Positions 6,990-14,312 of a stretch of DNA of 20,247 bases are shown piece by piece. The notes below the pieces were generated by a model. It saw only the letters and a program-made list of their open reading frames with translations. It was not told the origin of the DNA and did no database searches. Origin of the DNA: Streptococcus sp. A12 (GTDB lineage: Bacteria > Bacillota > Bacilli > Lactobacillales > Streptococcaceae); the NCBI RefSeq assembly GCF_905372335.1, contig NZ_CAJPOU010000030.1, forward strand, positions 1-20,247. The letters run 5' to 3'. Position 1 is the stretch's first letter. Each line of letters starts with the position of its first letter. The translations under genes were made by a program, and so were the position numbers.

Positions 6990-7801
6990 AATAGTTTCTC
7001 TAGCTCTCCTTCAGTCTGATAGGTTTCTCCAACTGGAAAACCTTTTTGATGTAACATGCTGCGCAATCGATTAGCGAAAGGTTCTTCTAATCCAATTTCA
7101 TCTAAATCATCTCGAGAAAAGAGTTCTCTTGGAGTCAGATCCAAGGTCGCTTTTCCTTTTTCAAAGAGAATAACCCGATCACTTAGGGAAACTTCCTCTA
7201 AATCATGGGTAATAGAAATAACCGTTAACCCATATCGTTCTTTTACTTCTCGAACTGTACGAATTAGTTCTAAACGCCCTTCAGGATCCAACATACTGGT
7301 TGCTTCATCTAAAATGATGATTTTAGGTCGTAAAGCAATAATCCCGGCAATGGCCACTCGTTGCTTTTGTCCACCGGATAACCTAGCGGGTTCTCGATCT
7401 TTGAACTCATCCATGCGGACCATCTTCAAAGCTTCATCTACTCGTTGCACCATTTCATCTCTTGGAATTCCTTGGTTCTCCAACCCAAACGCCACATCAT
7501 CTTCAACTGTAGCCCCAACAAACTGGTTATCTGGATTCTGGAAAACCATGCCAATCTCACTACGTTTATCCCAAACATTTTCAGGAGTTAACAAATCTCC
7601 GGAAATATAGATTTGACCAGATTCCGGTTCCAACAAGCCATCAATCAAGCGGACCACTGTTGATTTACCACTTCCGTTATGTCCAATAATGGATAACCAT
7701 TCACCATGTTTCACGTGAAACGAAATATCATTTAACTGATGGTTCTCATCTGTTTTTTGGTATTTAAATGTAAGATTTCGAACTTCTATAATATTATTCA
7801 T
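6974..7801 (-). CDS. ecfA1: ECF transporter ATP-binding protein EcfA1
   Basis: This is the partner ATPase of the ECF module. Walker A is GHNGSGKST (40-48), the Q-loop is in MVFQNPDNQ, the signature is LSGGQ (141-145), Walker B is IIILDEATSMLD with Glu166, and the H-loop is in ISITHDLEE. The LDEATSMLDPEGR segment is characteristic of EcfA1. Length is 275 residues. The ATG abuts the pgsA stop codon with no gap; the ribosome site is weak, which favours coupling to pgsA translation. A parS-type site (7707-7722) lies inside the coding region near codons 27-32. All nucleotide-binding motifs are intact. Confidence 0.96.
   Translation of the reverse strand: MNNIIEVRNLTFKYQKTDENHQLNDISFHVKHGEWLSIIGHNGSGKSTVVRLIDGLLEPESGQIYISGDLLTPENVWDKRSEIGMVFQNPDNQFVGATVEDDVAFGLENQGIPRDEMVQRVDEALKMVRMDEFKDREPARLSGGQKQRVAIAGIIALRPKIIILDEATSMLDPEGRLELIRTVREVKERYGLTVISITHDLEEVSLSDRVILFEKGKATLDLTPRELFSRDDLDEIGLEEPFANRLRSMLHQKGFPVGETYQTEGELEKLLWELL
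7707..7722. promoter_or_regulatory. parS-type ParB binding site, copy 1
   Basis: Positions 7708-7721 are the perfect 14-bp palindrome GTTTCACGTGAAAC, and the 16-mer matches the Bacillus/Streptococcus parS consensus TGTTTCACGTGAAACA at 15 of 16 positions. It lies within ecfA1. Such sites load ParB (Spo0J) near the origin for chromosome segregation. Confidence 0.88.
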
Positions 7802-8341
7802 TTATCTAAAGGTATCTTTAAAGAGGTAGGCACTGCCTTTAAAGTATTCATATCCAGAGTAGACTGTAAAGATTAGCGCGACATAAAGCGTAACTTGACC
7901 CAATAAGTCCCAATGAAAGAGAAGGAAAATAATGGCAAACATTTGTGAGAAGGTTTTAATTTTTCCAGGCATAGCTGCTGGCAAAACAACTCCCCCTGTT
8001 TCAACCAATAACAGACGGAGGCCAGTTACGGCTAATTCACGACAAATTATAACTGCAGTAATCCAAGCCGGAACCATCTTTAATTCAATCATCATGATAA
8101 AGGCAGACATGACAAGAAGCTTGTCAGCCATAGGATCAGCAAATTTTCCAAAGTTACTAACAACTTTCCATTTACGAGCTAAATAACCATCCAAATAATC
8201 GGTGATACTAGCAACAGCAAAGACAATAGCTGCTGCTACATGCCAACCATAACCTTTACCAAATATTAGCATCAAAATAAAAATAGGAATAAACACAATT
8301 CGAATCAGTGTTAAGGCATTTGGGATATTTTCTTTTTTCAT
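7802..8341 (-). CDS. pgsA: CDP-diacylglycerol-glycerol-3-phosphate 3-phosphatidyltransferase
   Basis: This is a membrane enzyme that makes phosphatidylglycerol phosphate from CDP-diacylglycerol and glycerol-3-phosphate, the committed step to phosphatidylglycerol and cardiolipin. The CDP-alcohol phosphotransferase motif D-x2-DG-x2-AR-x8-G-x3-D-x3-D is complete: Asp48, Asp51-Gly52, Ala55-Arg56, Gly65, Asp69 and Asp73. Hydrophobic helices flank it (about 10-27, 34-48 and several in the C-terminal half). Length is 179 residues, normal for the family. AAGGAG lies 6 nt before the ATG. A 96-bp gap separates it from the M16 gene upstream; relatives carry rodZ there. Confidence 0.95.
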   Translation of the reverse strand: MKKENIPNALTLIRIVFIPIFILMLIFGKGYGWHVAAAIVFAVASITDYLDGYLARKWKVVSNFGKFADPMADKLLVMSAFIMMIELKMVPAWITAVIICRELAVTGLRLLLVETGGVVLPAAMPGKIKTFSQMFAIIFLLFHWDLLGQVTLYVALIFTVYSGYEYFKGSAYLFKDTFR

Positions 8342-8437
8342 TCTAGTCTCCTTACTAGTTTACATGATCATTTACATCTAATTGACAAAATAGACATCGA
8401 TTTAATTCGACAAAAACATCATTCTACTATTATCCCG

Positions 8438-9724
8438 CTATTTAGGGAAAATGATAAAGTCCGTCATATCACAAGCATTGACAAAATCTCGCCCAACCTT
8501 TACAACATCTTGTAAAGAAATACTCTGTAAAATTTTTGGAAGATCAAATAGATTTTCACCTGTCTCAATTGGATTAAATTGAGTCGCAATATAATCCAAG
8601 GAATTCAAACCGTGTAGAAAATCTCCAAACATTTCACTTTTAATCGTATCCAAATGCTCTTGGGTCACATCAGGGTCTTTCTCAAAATTCTTAATGGCCG
8701 TTCTGAACTGATGGGATATACTAACAGGTTCCGAGGTGTCCATCGTTAACATCACAAAGTGAAACGAAGACTCTACTTCAATTTCTAGTGTCAAGGAGTT
8801 GTCAAGTTTACCAACTTCATAAAGTGACTGAAATCGTTTAGATGTCCACCCAAACATCATAGCAAACAATAATTTGAGGATAATCTTATAGCGATACTGG
8901 TAAAGAGGAGGAATCTGATTTCTTCCACGAATGCCAATTGCTAATTTCGGTGAAGCAACTTCCATCCGACTTGTCTCATTTTGAACAACTGGATTTAAGT
9001 CCACGGGTGAGATATGAGGAAGAGGATTTGAAGAGGTCTTCATCTCAAATTCAGAAACAAGGTTAACAAGACTGTCAAGGTCAAAATTTCCGACAACCAC
9101 TAGCTGCATATTGGATGGTTGGTAAAAATAATCGAAATTATCCTGTAAACTTTTTTCATCAATTTGGGAGAGAGAAGATACAGTACCTGCAATATCTTGG
9201 GCCAAGGGTGTCTCTGGATAGAGATTTGCCAACGCCCTAAAGAATAATTGGTAGTCAGGACTATCTTGGTACATTTCGATCTCTTGTTGAATAATCAATT
9301 GTTCCTTCTTTAGAGAATCCTTTGAGAGATGAAGAGATTGTGTCATCTCCAGTAACAATCTCAGATTTTCATTGACATTCGAGGTGGTCGAAAAGAGATA
9401 GCTAGTTTGTGTAAAGCTAGTAAAGGCATTACTTTCAGCTCCCAGCTTTACAAAATGCTGTAAATAATCTTGACCGTCTTGATCTTCAAATAATTTATGT
9501 TCAAGAAAATGTGCAATCCCTGCTGTAAATTCTTTTATTCCCTCCACTCCATCCACTGTAAATCTTGTGTCAATAGAACCGAATTTAGTAGAAATGATTG
9601 CATAGCTTTCATTAAAATCCGCTTTTGGAATTAAATATAACTTCAATCCATTTTGGAGACTTGTCTGATAAACACATTCTCCAACAGCTGGATAATCTAT
9701 CTTCTCCAAATCTTTCTTTATCAT
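8438..9724 (-). CDS. ymfH: M16 family zinc peptidase-like protein with intact metal site (YmfH type)
   Basis: This is the metal-binding half of a pair of insulinase-like (M16) proteins. From the ATG at 9724 (428 residues) the inverted zinc motif HFLEH is at residues 72-76. A Glu about 72 residues further, in EQLIIQQEIEMYQD (Glu148), can serve as the third ligand. The second half is the usual non-catalytic M16 C-terminal domain. An upstream in-frame start at 9820 is unlikely: it lies within the preceding gene, whereas ATG 9724 overlaps that gene's TGA as ATGA and has GGAAGGAAGAG before it. With the neighbour at 9721-10971 it probably forms a two-chain enzyme. The substrate is unknown. B. subtilis ymfF-ymfH and pneumococcus have the same pair at the same chromosomal place. 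Confidence 0.88.
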   Translation of the reverse strand: MIKKDLEKIDYPAVGECVYQTSLQNGLKLYLIPKADFNESYAIISTKFGSIDTRFTVDGVEGIKEFTAGIAHFLEHKLFEDQDGQDYLQHFVKLGAESNAFTSFTQTSYLFSTTSNVNENLRLLLEMTQSLHLSKDSLKKEQLIIQQEIEMYQDSPDYQLFFRALANLYPETPLAQDIAGTVSSLSQIDEKSLQDNFDYFYQPSNMQLVVVGNFDLDSLVNLVSEFEMKTSSNPLPHISPVDLNPVVQNETSRMEVASPKLAIGIRGRNQIPPLYQYRYKIILKLLFAMMFGWTSKRFQSLYEVGKLDNSLTLEIEVESSFHFVMLTMDTSEPVSISHQFRTAIKNFEKDPDVTQEHLDTIKSEMFGDFLHGLNSLDYIATQFNPIETGENLFDLPKILQSISLQDVVKVGRDFVNACDMTDFIIFPK

Positions 9725-10971
9725 TCTCTTCCTTCCATAAAATAGACCGCTTGTAATTTGAGTGATTTGGCGACAGCCATAATATCTTCTTTTGTCACCA
9801 GTTGAATGGCTTGAATCCAATCATCAATTGACAAGAACTGTTTTCCTAAAGTGGATTGTAAATAAGCTCTTTCAATCAAGGTGCCAGGTCGATCCTGCGA
9901 CAATTTTGCAGCATTTATAATCATTTCTTTTGTCAAGCGCAGCTCTTCACTTGTAAACTTCCCTCTCTTCAAGTCACTCACTTGACGACTCATTAGGGTC
10001 ATGGTCCGGGTTCTATTTTTTCGATCAATCCCTGCATAGATCCGCATAAAATGAGAAAAAATATCAAAATGGCTAGAGATCGTATAAGCCAATCCTTCTT
10101 TTTCTCGAATGACTGTAAACAATTTTGAGTGAGAGAAAACCCCCAGTAAACCATTTAAAACAATCAAAGCAAAATGCTCTTTTTCTCCATACTGAACAGG
10201 AAAATGATAACCTAACTCTAAAATAGATTGATGAGTTTCTCTTTGCTCAAGTCCTTCTCTGACAACATTTGAAAAAGATTGGGAATAAAAAAGGTTGACA
10301 TGAGATTTACGAGGTTGTAAACCAAATTCACTAATCTTTTCAATGACCGCTAGTTCATTGAAATCACCCATAAAGAAAAAGTCAATCAGATTTGTTTGAA
10401 GCATTTCTTGAAATGCTTGATAAGCTGACCCTTCATCCTCATACTGAATCTGCTGGACACTTCCATACTTGCTTAGTTTCATATCAGCTTGATCATAAAA
10501 CAAACGATTCAATTGTTGGTGGGCATAATAAAAATGATTTTCAATTTCTGCTTCTAGTTCTGTAACAAGATTCTTTTTCTCTACTGAAAAAGTTTCTGAA
10601 TGAAAGCACCCATTTTCTGCAAGAGGAGCATTCAGAGATACCTTTAATAAATCCAACATCTGATCTGTCAAGACATTTTTCTTGCTCAAAAAAGCATCAC
10701 GGACATAAGATAAATTAATATCAATGTAGTGCATTTGACCGCGTTTTGAAACAGAAGTAGAAAAATTTGCTCCATACAAGTTCGCCAACTGCTCTCTAAA
10801 TTGCTGTGAAGTTGGGTAAAGTTGATTGGCTGTTTCGATCATGCGTGAGGCTAGAACTCGTCCTGCTATTGTTTCTTCAGAAAGAGGGGCCGAGAACCGC
10901 ACTTTTATCTCATTGGTCTTAAATTTTTCTGATTTCATAAAATGGATTCGAACACCAGTAACTAATTCCAT
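9721..10971 (-). CDS. ymfF: M16 peptidase-like protein lacking the zinc motif (YmfF type)
   Basis: This is the second member of the M16 pair, first gene of the minus-strand block. No HxxEH motif is present: the corresponding N-terminal stretch reads ASRMIETANQLYP. The C-terminal half keeps the Arg/Tyr region seen in substrate-binding M16 domains (REKEGLAYTISSHFD). It therefore looks like the non-catalytic partner of the gene at 8438-9724. I start it at ATG 10971 (416 residues), which has GAGG 6 nt upstream; the ATG at 10977 would leave no spacer after the same GAGG. Coupling to the next gene is by the 4-bp overlap ATGA. It is divergent from yaaA-recF and has its own extended -10 promoter. Confidence 0.87.
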   Translation of the reverse strand: MELVTGVRIHFMKSEKFKTNEIKVRFSAPLSEETIAGRVLASRMIETANQLYPTSQQFREQLANLYGANFSTSVSKRGQMHYIDINLSYVRDAFLSKKNVLTDQMLDLLKVSLNAPLAENGCFHSETFSVEKKNLVTELEAEIENHFYYAHQQLNRLFYDQADMKLSKYGSVQQIQYEDEGSAYQAFQEMLQTNLIDFFFMGDFNELAVIEKISEFGLQPRKSHVNLFYSQSFSNVVREGLEQRETHQSILELGYHFPVQYGEKEHFALIVLNGLLGVFSHSKLFTVIREKEGLAYTISSHFDIFSHFMRIYAGIDRKNRTRTMTLMSRQVSDLKRGKFTSEELRLTKEMIINAAKLSQDRPGTLIERAYLQSTLGKQFLSIDDWIQAIQLVTKEDIMAVAKSLKLQAVYFMEGRE

Positions 10972-11003
10972 CGTCATCCTCGTTCTAACAAATATTACTC
11001 TTC

Positions 11004-11012
11004 ATTATATCA
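11004..11012 (-). promoter_or_regulatory. Extended -10 promoter of the M16-pgsA-ecf block
   Basis: On the minus strand TGA-TATAAT reads from 11012 to 11004, about 33 bases before the preferred ymfF start. No convincing -35 accompanies it. Confidence 0.65.
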
Positions 11013-11094
11013 TGAAATCCCAGTAAAATCTTTCCCAGATAGATTAAAAAACGTTTACACTGACTCGCCCTATTTTAGGTTTTTCATCCTTTTG

Positions 11095-11103
11095 TGGTAT
11101 AAT
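11095..11103 (+). promoter_or_regulatory. Extended -10 promoter of yaaA-recF
   Basis: TGG-TATAAT lies 20 bases before the yaaA start codon. The -35 region is poor, as at several extended -10 promoters in this window. Confidence 0.7.
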
Positions 11104-11123
11104 AACTATCATTGAGGTGAACT

Positions 11124-11495
11124 ATGAACTATAAACTTTTTGATGAATTTATCACACTACAAGCTCTATTTAAAGAACTGGGAATCATCCAAAGCGGTGG
11201 AGCTATCAAAGCCTTTTTACTTGAAAATCAAGTAGAGGTCAATGGAGAAGTGGAAACCAGAAGAGGACGTAAATTACGAGTCGGAGATACAATCGAAGTA
11301 ATTGGTGAGAAGGAAGTCATAACACTGACACAACCTAGTCCAGAAGAGATTGAAGACTATCAAGTGGACAAGCTGGAAAAAGAACGCGTTGCTCAATTAG
11401 TGAAGAAATTAAACAAAGAACAAAAACAAAAAAAAGATTCTAAACCTAAAAAAGAAGAGAATAAGCGGAAGCCTGTTCGTTTCCCAGGAACATAA
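11124..11495 (+). CDS. yaaA: S4 domain protein YaaA
   Basis: This is a small RNA-binding S4-domain protein of 123 residues. The S4-like core covers about residues 1-70, with LFKELGIIQSGGAIKAFLLENQVEVNG as the helix-turn followed by RRGRKLRVGDTIEV. The remainder is a highly charged Lys/Glu-rich tail (about 90-123) that is probably disordered. A strong GAGGTGA ribosome site precedes the ATG. It sits 1 bp in front of recF, the arrangement found across Firmicutes near the origin. Its function is not established; it may bind rRNA or tRNA. Confidence 0.88.
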   Translation: MNYKLFDEFITLQALFKELGIIQSGGAIKAFLLENQVEVNGEVETRRGRKLRVGDTIEVIGEKEVITLTQPSPEEIEDYQVDKLEKERVAQLVKKLNKEQKQKKDSKPKKEENKRKPVRFPGT

Positions 11496-11496
11496 T

Positions 11497-12585
11497 ATGT
11501 GGCTTAAATCCATACACATTCAGAAATTTCGAAATTATAAAGAAGTAGATCTTCAATTCCACTCTGGTTTGAATATTTTCTTAGGCCAAAATGCTCAAGG
11601 AAAAACCAATCTCCTCGAATCCATCTACTTTTTAGCCTTGACCCGCAGCCATCGGACCCGTTCCGATAAAGATTTAATTCATTTTCAAGAGGAACAATTT
11701 ACTGTTTCAGGGATCTTAGAAAAAAAAACCGGCTCAATCCCTTTAGAAATTTCCTTATCCTCAAAAGGACGAGTCACTAAAGTGAACTACTTAAAACAAA
11801 GCAAGTTATCAACCTATATCGGTAACATGAATGTGGTTCTCTTTGCTCCAGAGGATTTACAACTTGTTAAAGGCTCACCCGCTCTTCGCCGCAAGTTTAT
11901 TGATATTGATTTAGGCCAGATGAAACCCGTCTATCTATCAGATTTAACAGCCTATCATCATGTTTTAAAGCAGCGAAACAGTTACTTAAAAACGGCAACT
12001 ACCGTAGACCCAACCTTTTTAGATGTTTTGGATGAGCAATTAGCAGATTATGGTAGCCGGGTCTGCATCCATCGGAAAGATTTTCTTAAAAAATTAGAAG
12101 ACTTTGGGCAAGAGAAACATTTTGAAATTTCCAATCAAACTGAAAAACTATCTATTCGGTATGATTCCTCCATTCCTTTTCAAGATGAGGAGACACTTCG
12201 CCAAACCTTTATCACCTTGCTTCGAGAAAATCGGACAAAAGATCTCATAAAAAAAACAACCAGTGTTGGTCCTCACCGAGATGATATTAGCTTTTACATT
12301 AATGATATGAATGCGACTTTTGGTAGCCAAGGGCAGCACCGCAGTGTTGTTCTTTCCTTAAAATTGGCAGAGATTTCATTAATTGAATCCTTGACAAATG
12401 AAAAGCCGATTTTACTCTTAGACGATGTTATGAGTGAACTTGACAACAATCGTCAACTACATTTACTAGAAGTTATCTCTCGTGACATCCAAACATTTAT
12501 CACAACTACTACCTTAGATCACCTAAAAGACTTGCCTGAAGACTTAAAAATCTTTAATATTTACTCAGGTCACGTTGACGAATAA
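11497..12585 (+). CDS. recF: DNA replication and repair protein RecF
   Basis: RecF is an SMC/Rad50-like ATPase that helps RecO and RecR load RecA at single-strand gaps. The N-terminal Walker A is GQNAQGKTN (about 30-38), the ABC-type signature region is GSQGQHRS, and Walker B is LLLDDVMSELD near residue 305. Coiled or helical arm segments lie between. It is 362 residues long, the usual size. The start ATG follows AGGA and is 1 bp after the yaaA stop, so the two genes are co-transcribed. It converges on guaB across two hairpins. Confidence 0.96.
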   Translation: MWLKSIHIQKFRNYKEVDLQFHSGLNIFLGQNAQGKTNLLESIYFLALTRSHRTRSDKDLIHFQEEQFTVSGILEKKTGSIPLEISLSSKGRVTKVNYLKQSKLSTYIGNMNVVLFAPEDLQLVKGSPALRRKFIDIDLGQMKPVYLSDLTAYHHVLKQRNSYLKTATTVDPTFLDVLDEQLADYGSRVCIHRKDFLKKLEDFGQEKHFEISNQTEKLSIRYDSSIPFQDEETLRQTFITLLRENRTKDLIKKTTSVGPHRDDISFYINDMNATFGSQGQHRSVVLSLKLAEISLIESLTNEKPILLLDDVMSELDNNRQLHLLEVISRDIQTFITTTTLDHLKDLPEDLKIFNIYSGHVDE

Positions 12586-12590
12586 TTAAC

Positions 12591-12620
12591 AAAGTTGTCA
12601 ATTTTGATTGACAACTTTTT
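12591..12620 (+). terminator. recF terminator
   Basis: A perfect 12-bp stem (AAAGTTGTCAAT, 12591-12602, with 12607-12618) and a 4-nt loop end in a run of five T. It starts 5 bp past the recF stop codon. Confidence 0.85.
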
Positions 12621-12625
12621 GACAT

Positions 12626-12663
12626 AATAAAAGTGTGAAATCTTATGATTTCACACTTTTATT
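12626..12663. terminator. Bidirectional terminator between recF and guaB
   Basis: A perfect 17-bp stem (core arm AAAAGTGTGAAATC, 12629-12642 with 12647-12660) with a 4-nt loop lies 2 bp from the guaB stop. T runs are present on both strands. It is the main terminator of guaB and a second one for recF. Confidence 0.85.
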
Positions 12664-12665
12664 TT

Positions 12666-14147
12666 TTATTGAACAGAGTAGTTTGGTGCTTCATTGGTAA
12701 TTTGGACATCGTGTGGGTGGCTTTCTTTCAACCCTGCCCCAGACATTTCAACAAATTGTGCATTTTCATGCAATTCTTGAAGGTTGGCAGCTCCAACATA
12801 GCCCATACCAGAACGGATACCACCAATCATTTGGAAGACGATATCGGCTGCTGAACCCTTATAAGCAACCCGACCTTCGATTCCTTCTGGAACCAATTTG
12901 TTGGCTTCATTAACAGAACCTTGGAAGTAGCGGTCGCTTGAACCTTTCTTCATGGCTGCAATAGATCCCATACCACGATAAGTCTTGAACTTACGTCCTT
13001 GGAAGATTTCAGTTTCACCTGGCGCTTCATCTGTTCCTGCAAACATTGATCCAAGCATGACTGCGTGACCACCAGCTGCAAGGGCTTTTACAATATCTCC
13101 AGAATACTTGATCCCACCGTCAGCAATGATTGTTTTTCCATATTCACGCGCAACAGCAGCTGCGTCATAAATCGCTGTAACTTGAGGAACTCCGACACCA
13201 GCAATCACACGAGTTGTACAGATTGAACCAGGTCCAATCCCTACCTTAACCACGTCAACACCTGCATCATAGAGAGCACGCGCTCCCTCAGCTGTAGCAA
13301 TATTACCTGCAATCAAGGTGCGATCTGGGAAATGAGCGCGAATTTCAGCGATTTTACGAAGAACACCTGCAGAATGACCATGGGCTGTATCGATGACAAT
13401 AGCATCCGCACCAGCTTCAAACAATGCTTCCGCACGCTCAAAAGTGTCAGATGTAACTCCGACAGCACCTGCTACTAAAAGACGACCAAATTCGTCTTTC
13501 GCTGCATTTGGAAACTCAATAACTTTTTCAATATCCTTAATGGTAATCAAACCTGACAAACGACCATTTTCATCCACCAATGGTAATTTTTCAATACGGT
13601 GTTCTTGAAGGATCCGTTCAGCTGTTTCTAAATCTGTACCAACTGGTGCAGTCACAAGATTCTCGCTGGTCATATGGTTGGAAATTGGTTGATCATAGTC
13701 AGAAATAAAGCGTAGGTCACGGTTGGTCAAGATCCCTACTAGTTTACGATTTTCCAAGGTTTCAACCACAGGTACACCACTGATCCGGTAACGTCCCATA
13801 AGTTCGTCTGCCTCAGCAATGGTATGTTCAGGTGTTAAGAAAAATGGGTCAATAATAACGCCGTTTTCAGAGCGTTTTACTTTACGAACTTCATCTGCTT
13901 GTTGGGCAATGGACATATTTTTATGAATAACCCCAAGTCCTCCAGCACGGGCAATGGCAATAGCCATTTGGCTTTCAGTAACTGTATCCATCGCAGCTGT
14001 GATGATTGGGATATTCAACACAAGGTTATCCGCCAATTTTGTACGAAGATCTGCATCGTTTGGTAATACATGACTTTCAGCTGGAATGAGCAATACATCA
14101 TCGAAGGTATAACCTTTTTTCAAAAATTTAGTGTCCCAATTTGACAT
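12666..14147 (-). CDS. guaB: Inosine-5'-monophosphate dehydrogenase
   Basis: This enzyme oxidises IMP to XMP with NAD+, the rate-limiting step of guanine nucleotide synthesis. The (beta/alpha)8 barrel is interrupted by a pair of CBS domains (about residues 95-210). The catalytic cysteine loop GIGPGSICTTRV, the phosphate-binding GMGSIAAMKKGSSDRY region and GYVGA near the end are all present. The family's usual start MSNWDTKF corresponds to ATG 14147 (493 residues). Another ATG at 14153 adds two residues and sits too close to the AGAGGAAA ribosome site. It is monocistronic, with a near-consensus promoter 60 bp upstream, and shows no riboswitch. Confidence 0.97.
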   Translation of the reverse strand: MSNWDTKFLKKGYTFDDVLLIPAESHVLPNDADLRTKLADNLVLNIPIITAAMDTVTESQMAIAIARAGGLGVIHKNMSIAQQADEVRKVKRSENGVIIDPFFLTPEHTIAEADELMGRYRISGVPVVETLENRKLVGILTNRDLRFISDYDQPISNHMTSENLVTAPVGTDLETAERILQEHRIEKLPLVDENGRLSGLITIKDIEKVIEFPNAAKDEFGRLLVAGAVGVTSDTFERAEALFEAGADAIVIDTAHGHSAGVLRKIAEIRAHFPDRTLIAGNIATAEGARALYDAGVDVVKVGIGPGSICTTRVIAGVGVPQVTAIYDAAAVAREYGKTIIADGGIKYSGDIVKALAAGGHAVMLGSMFAGTDEAPGETEIFQGRKFKTYRGMGSIAAMKKGSSDRYFQGSVNEANKLVPEGIEGRVAYKGSAADIVFQMIGGIRSGMGYVGAANLQELHENAQFVEMSGAGLKESHPHDVQITNEAPNYSVQ

Positions 14148-14204
14148 TCCCATTTTCCTCTTTTCTTTCTTTTTGAGCCAAGCTCGTCTTTTTTGATTGA
14201 TAAT

Positions 14205-14232
14205 ATCATACCATTCTAAGATAATTTGTCAA
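14205..14232 (-). promoter_or_regulatory. Promoter of guaB
   Basis: On the minus strand a perfect TTGACA (14232-14227), a 16-bp spacer ending in TGG, and TATGAT (14210-14205) combine a consensus -35 with an extended -10. The leader of about 50 nt contains only a weak GAGC-TTG-GCTC hairpin. Confidence 0.8.
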
Positions 14233-14247
14233 TCATTTGTACAATAT

Positions 14248-14275
14248 TTCAAAAAGAGGTGTTGAAACCTCTTTT
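14248..14275 (-). terminator. trpS terminator
   Basis: On the minus strand arms AAAAGAGGT and ACCTCTTTT (14275-14267 with 14260-14252) enclose a 6-nt loop and are followed by T-rich sequence. It lies 37 bases past the trpS stop, just ahead of the guaB promoter. Confidence 0.8.
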
Positions 14276-14312
14276 GAATCATTTTTTATTGAATCATCTC
14301 AATATCAAGAGC

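Noticed and set aside
7056..7610. 184-codon plus-strand open frame opposite ecfA1
   Set aside because: It is a Ser/Arg-rich shadow of a conserved ABC ATPase gene, with no ribosome site and no recognisable domain.
11051..11066. Partial catabolite (cre) match TGTAAACG on the minus strand in the ymfF/yaaA intergenic region
   Set aside because: Only the left half of the cre consensus fits; the right half (NWNWCA) does not.
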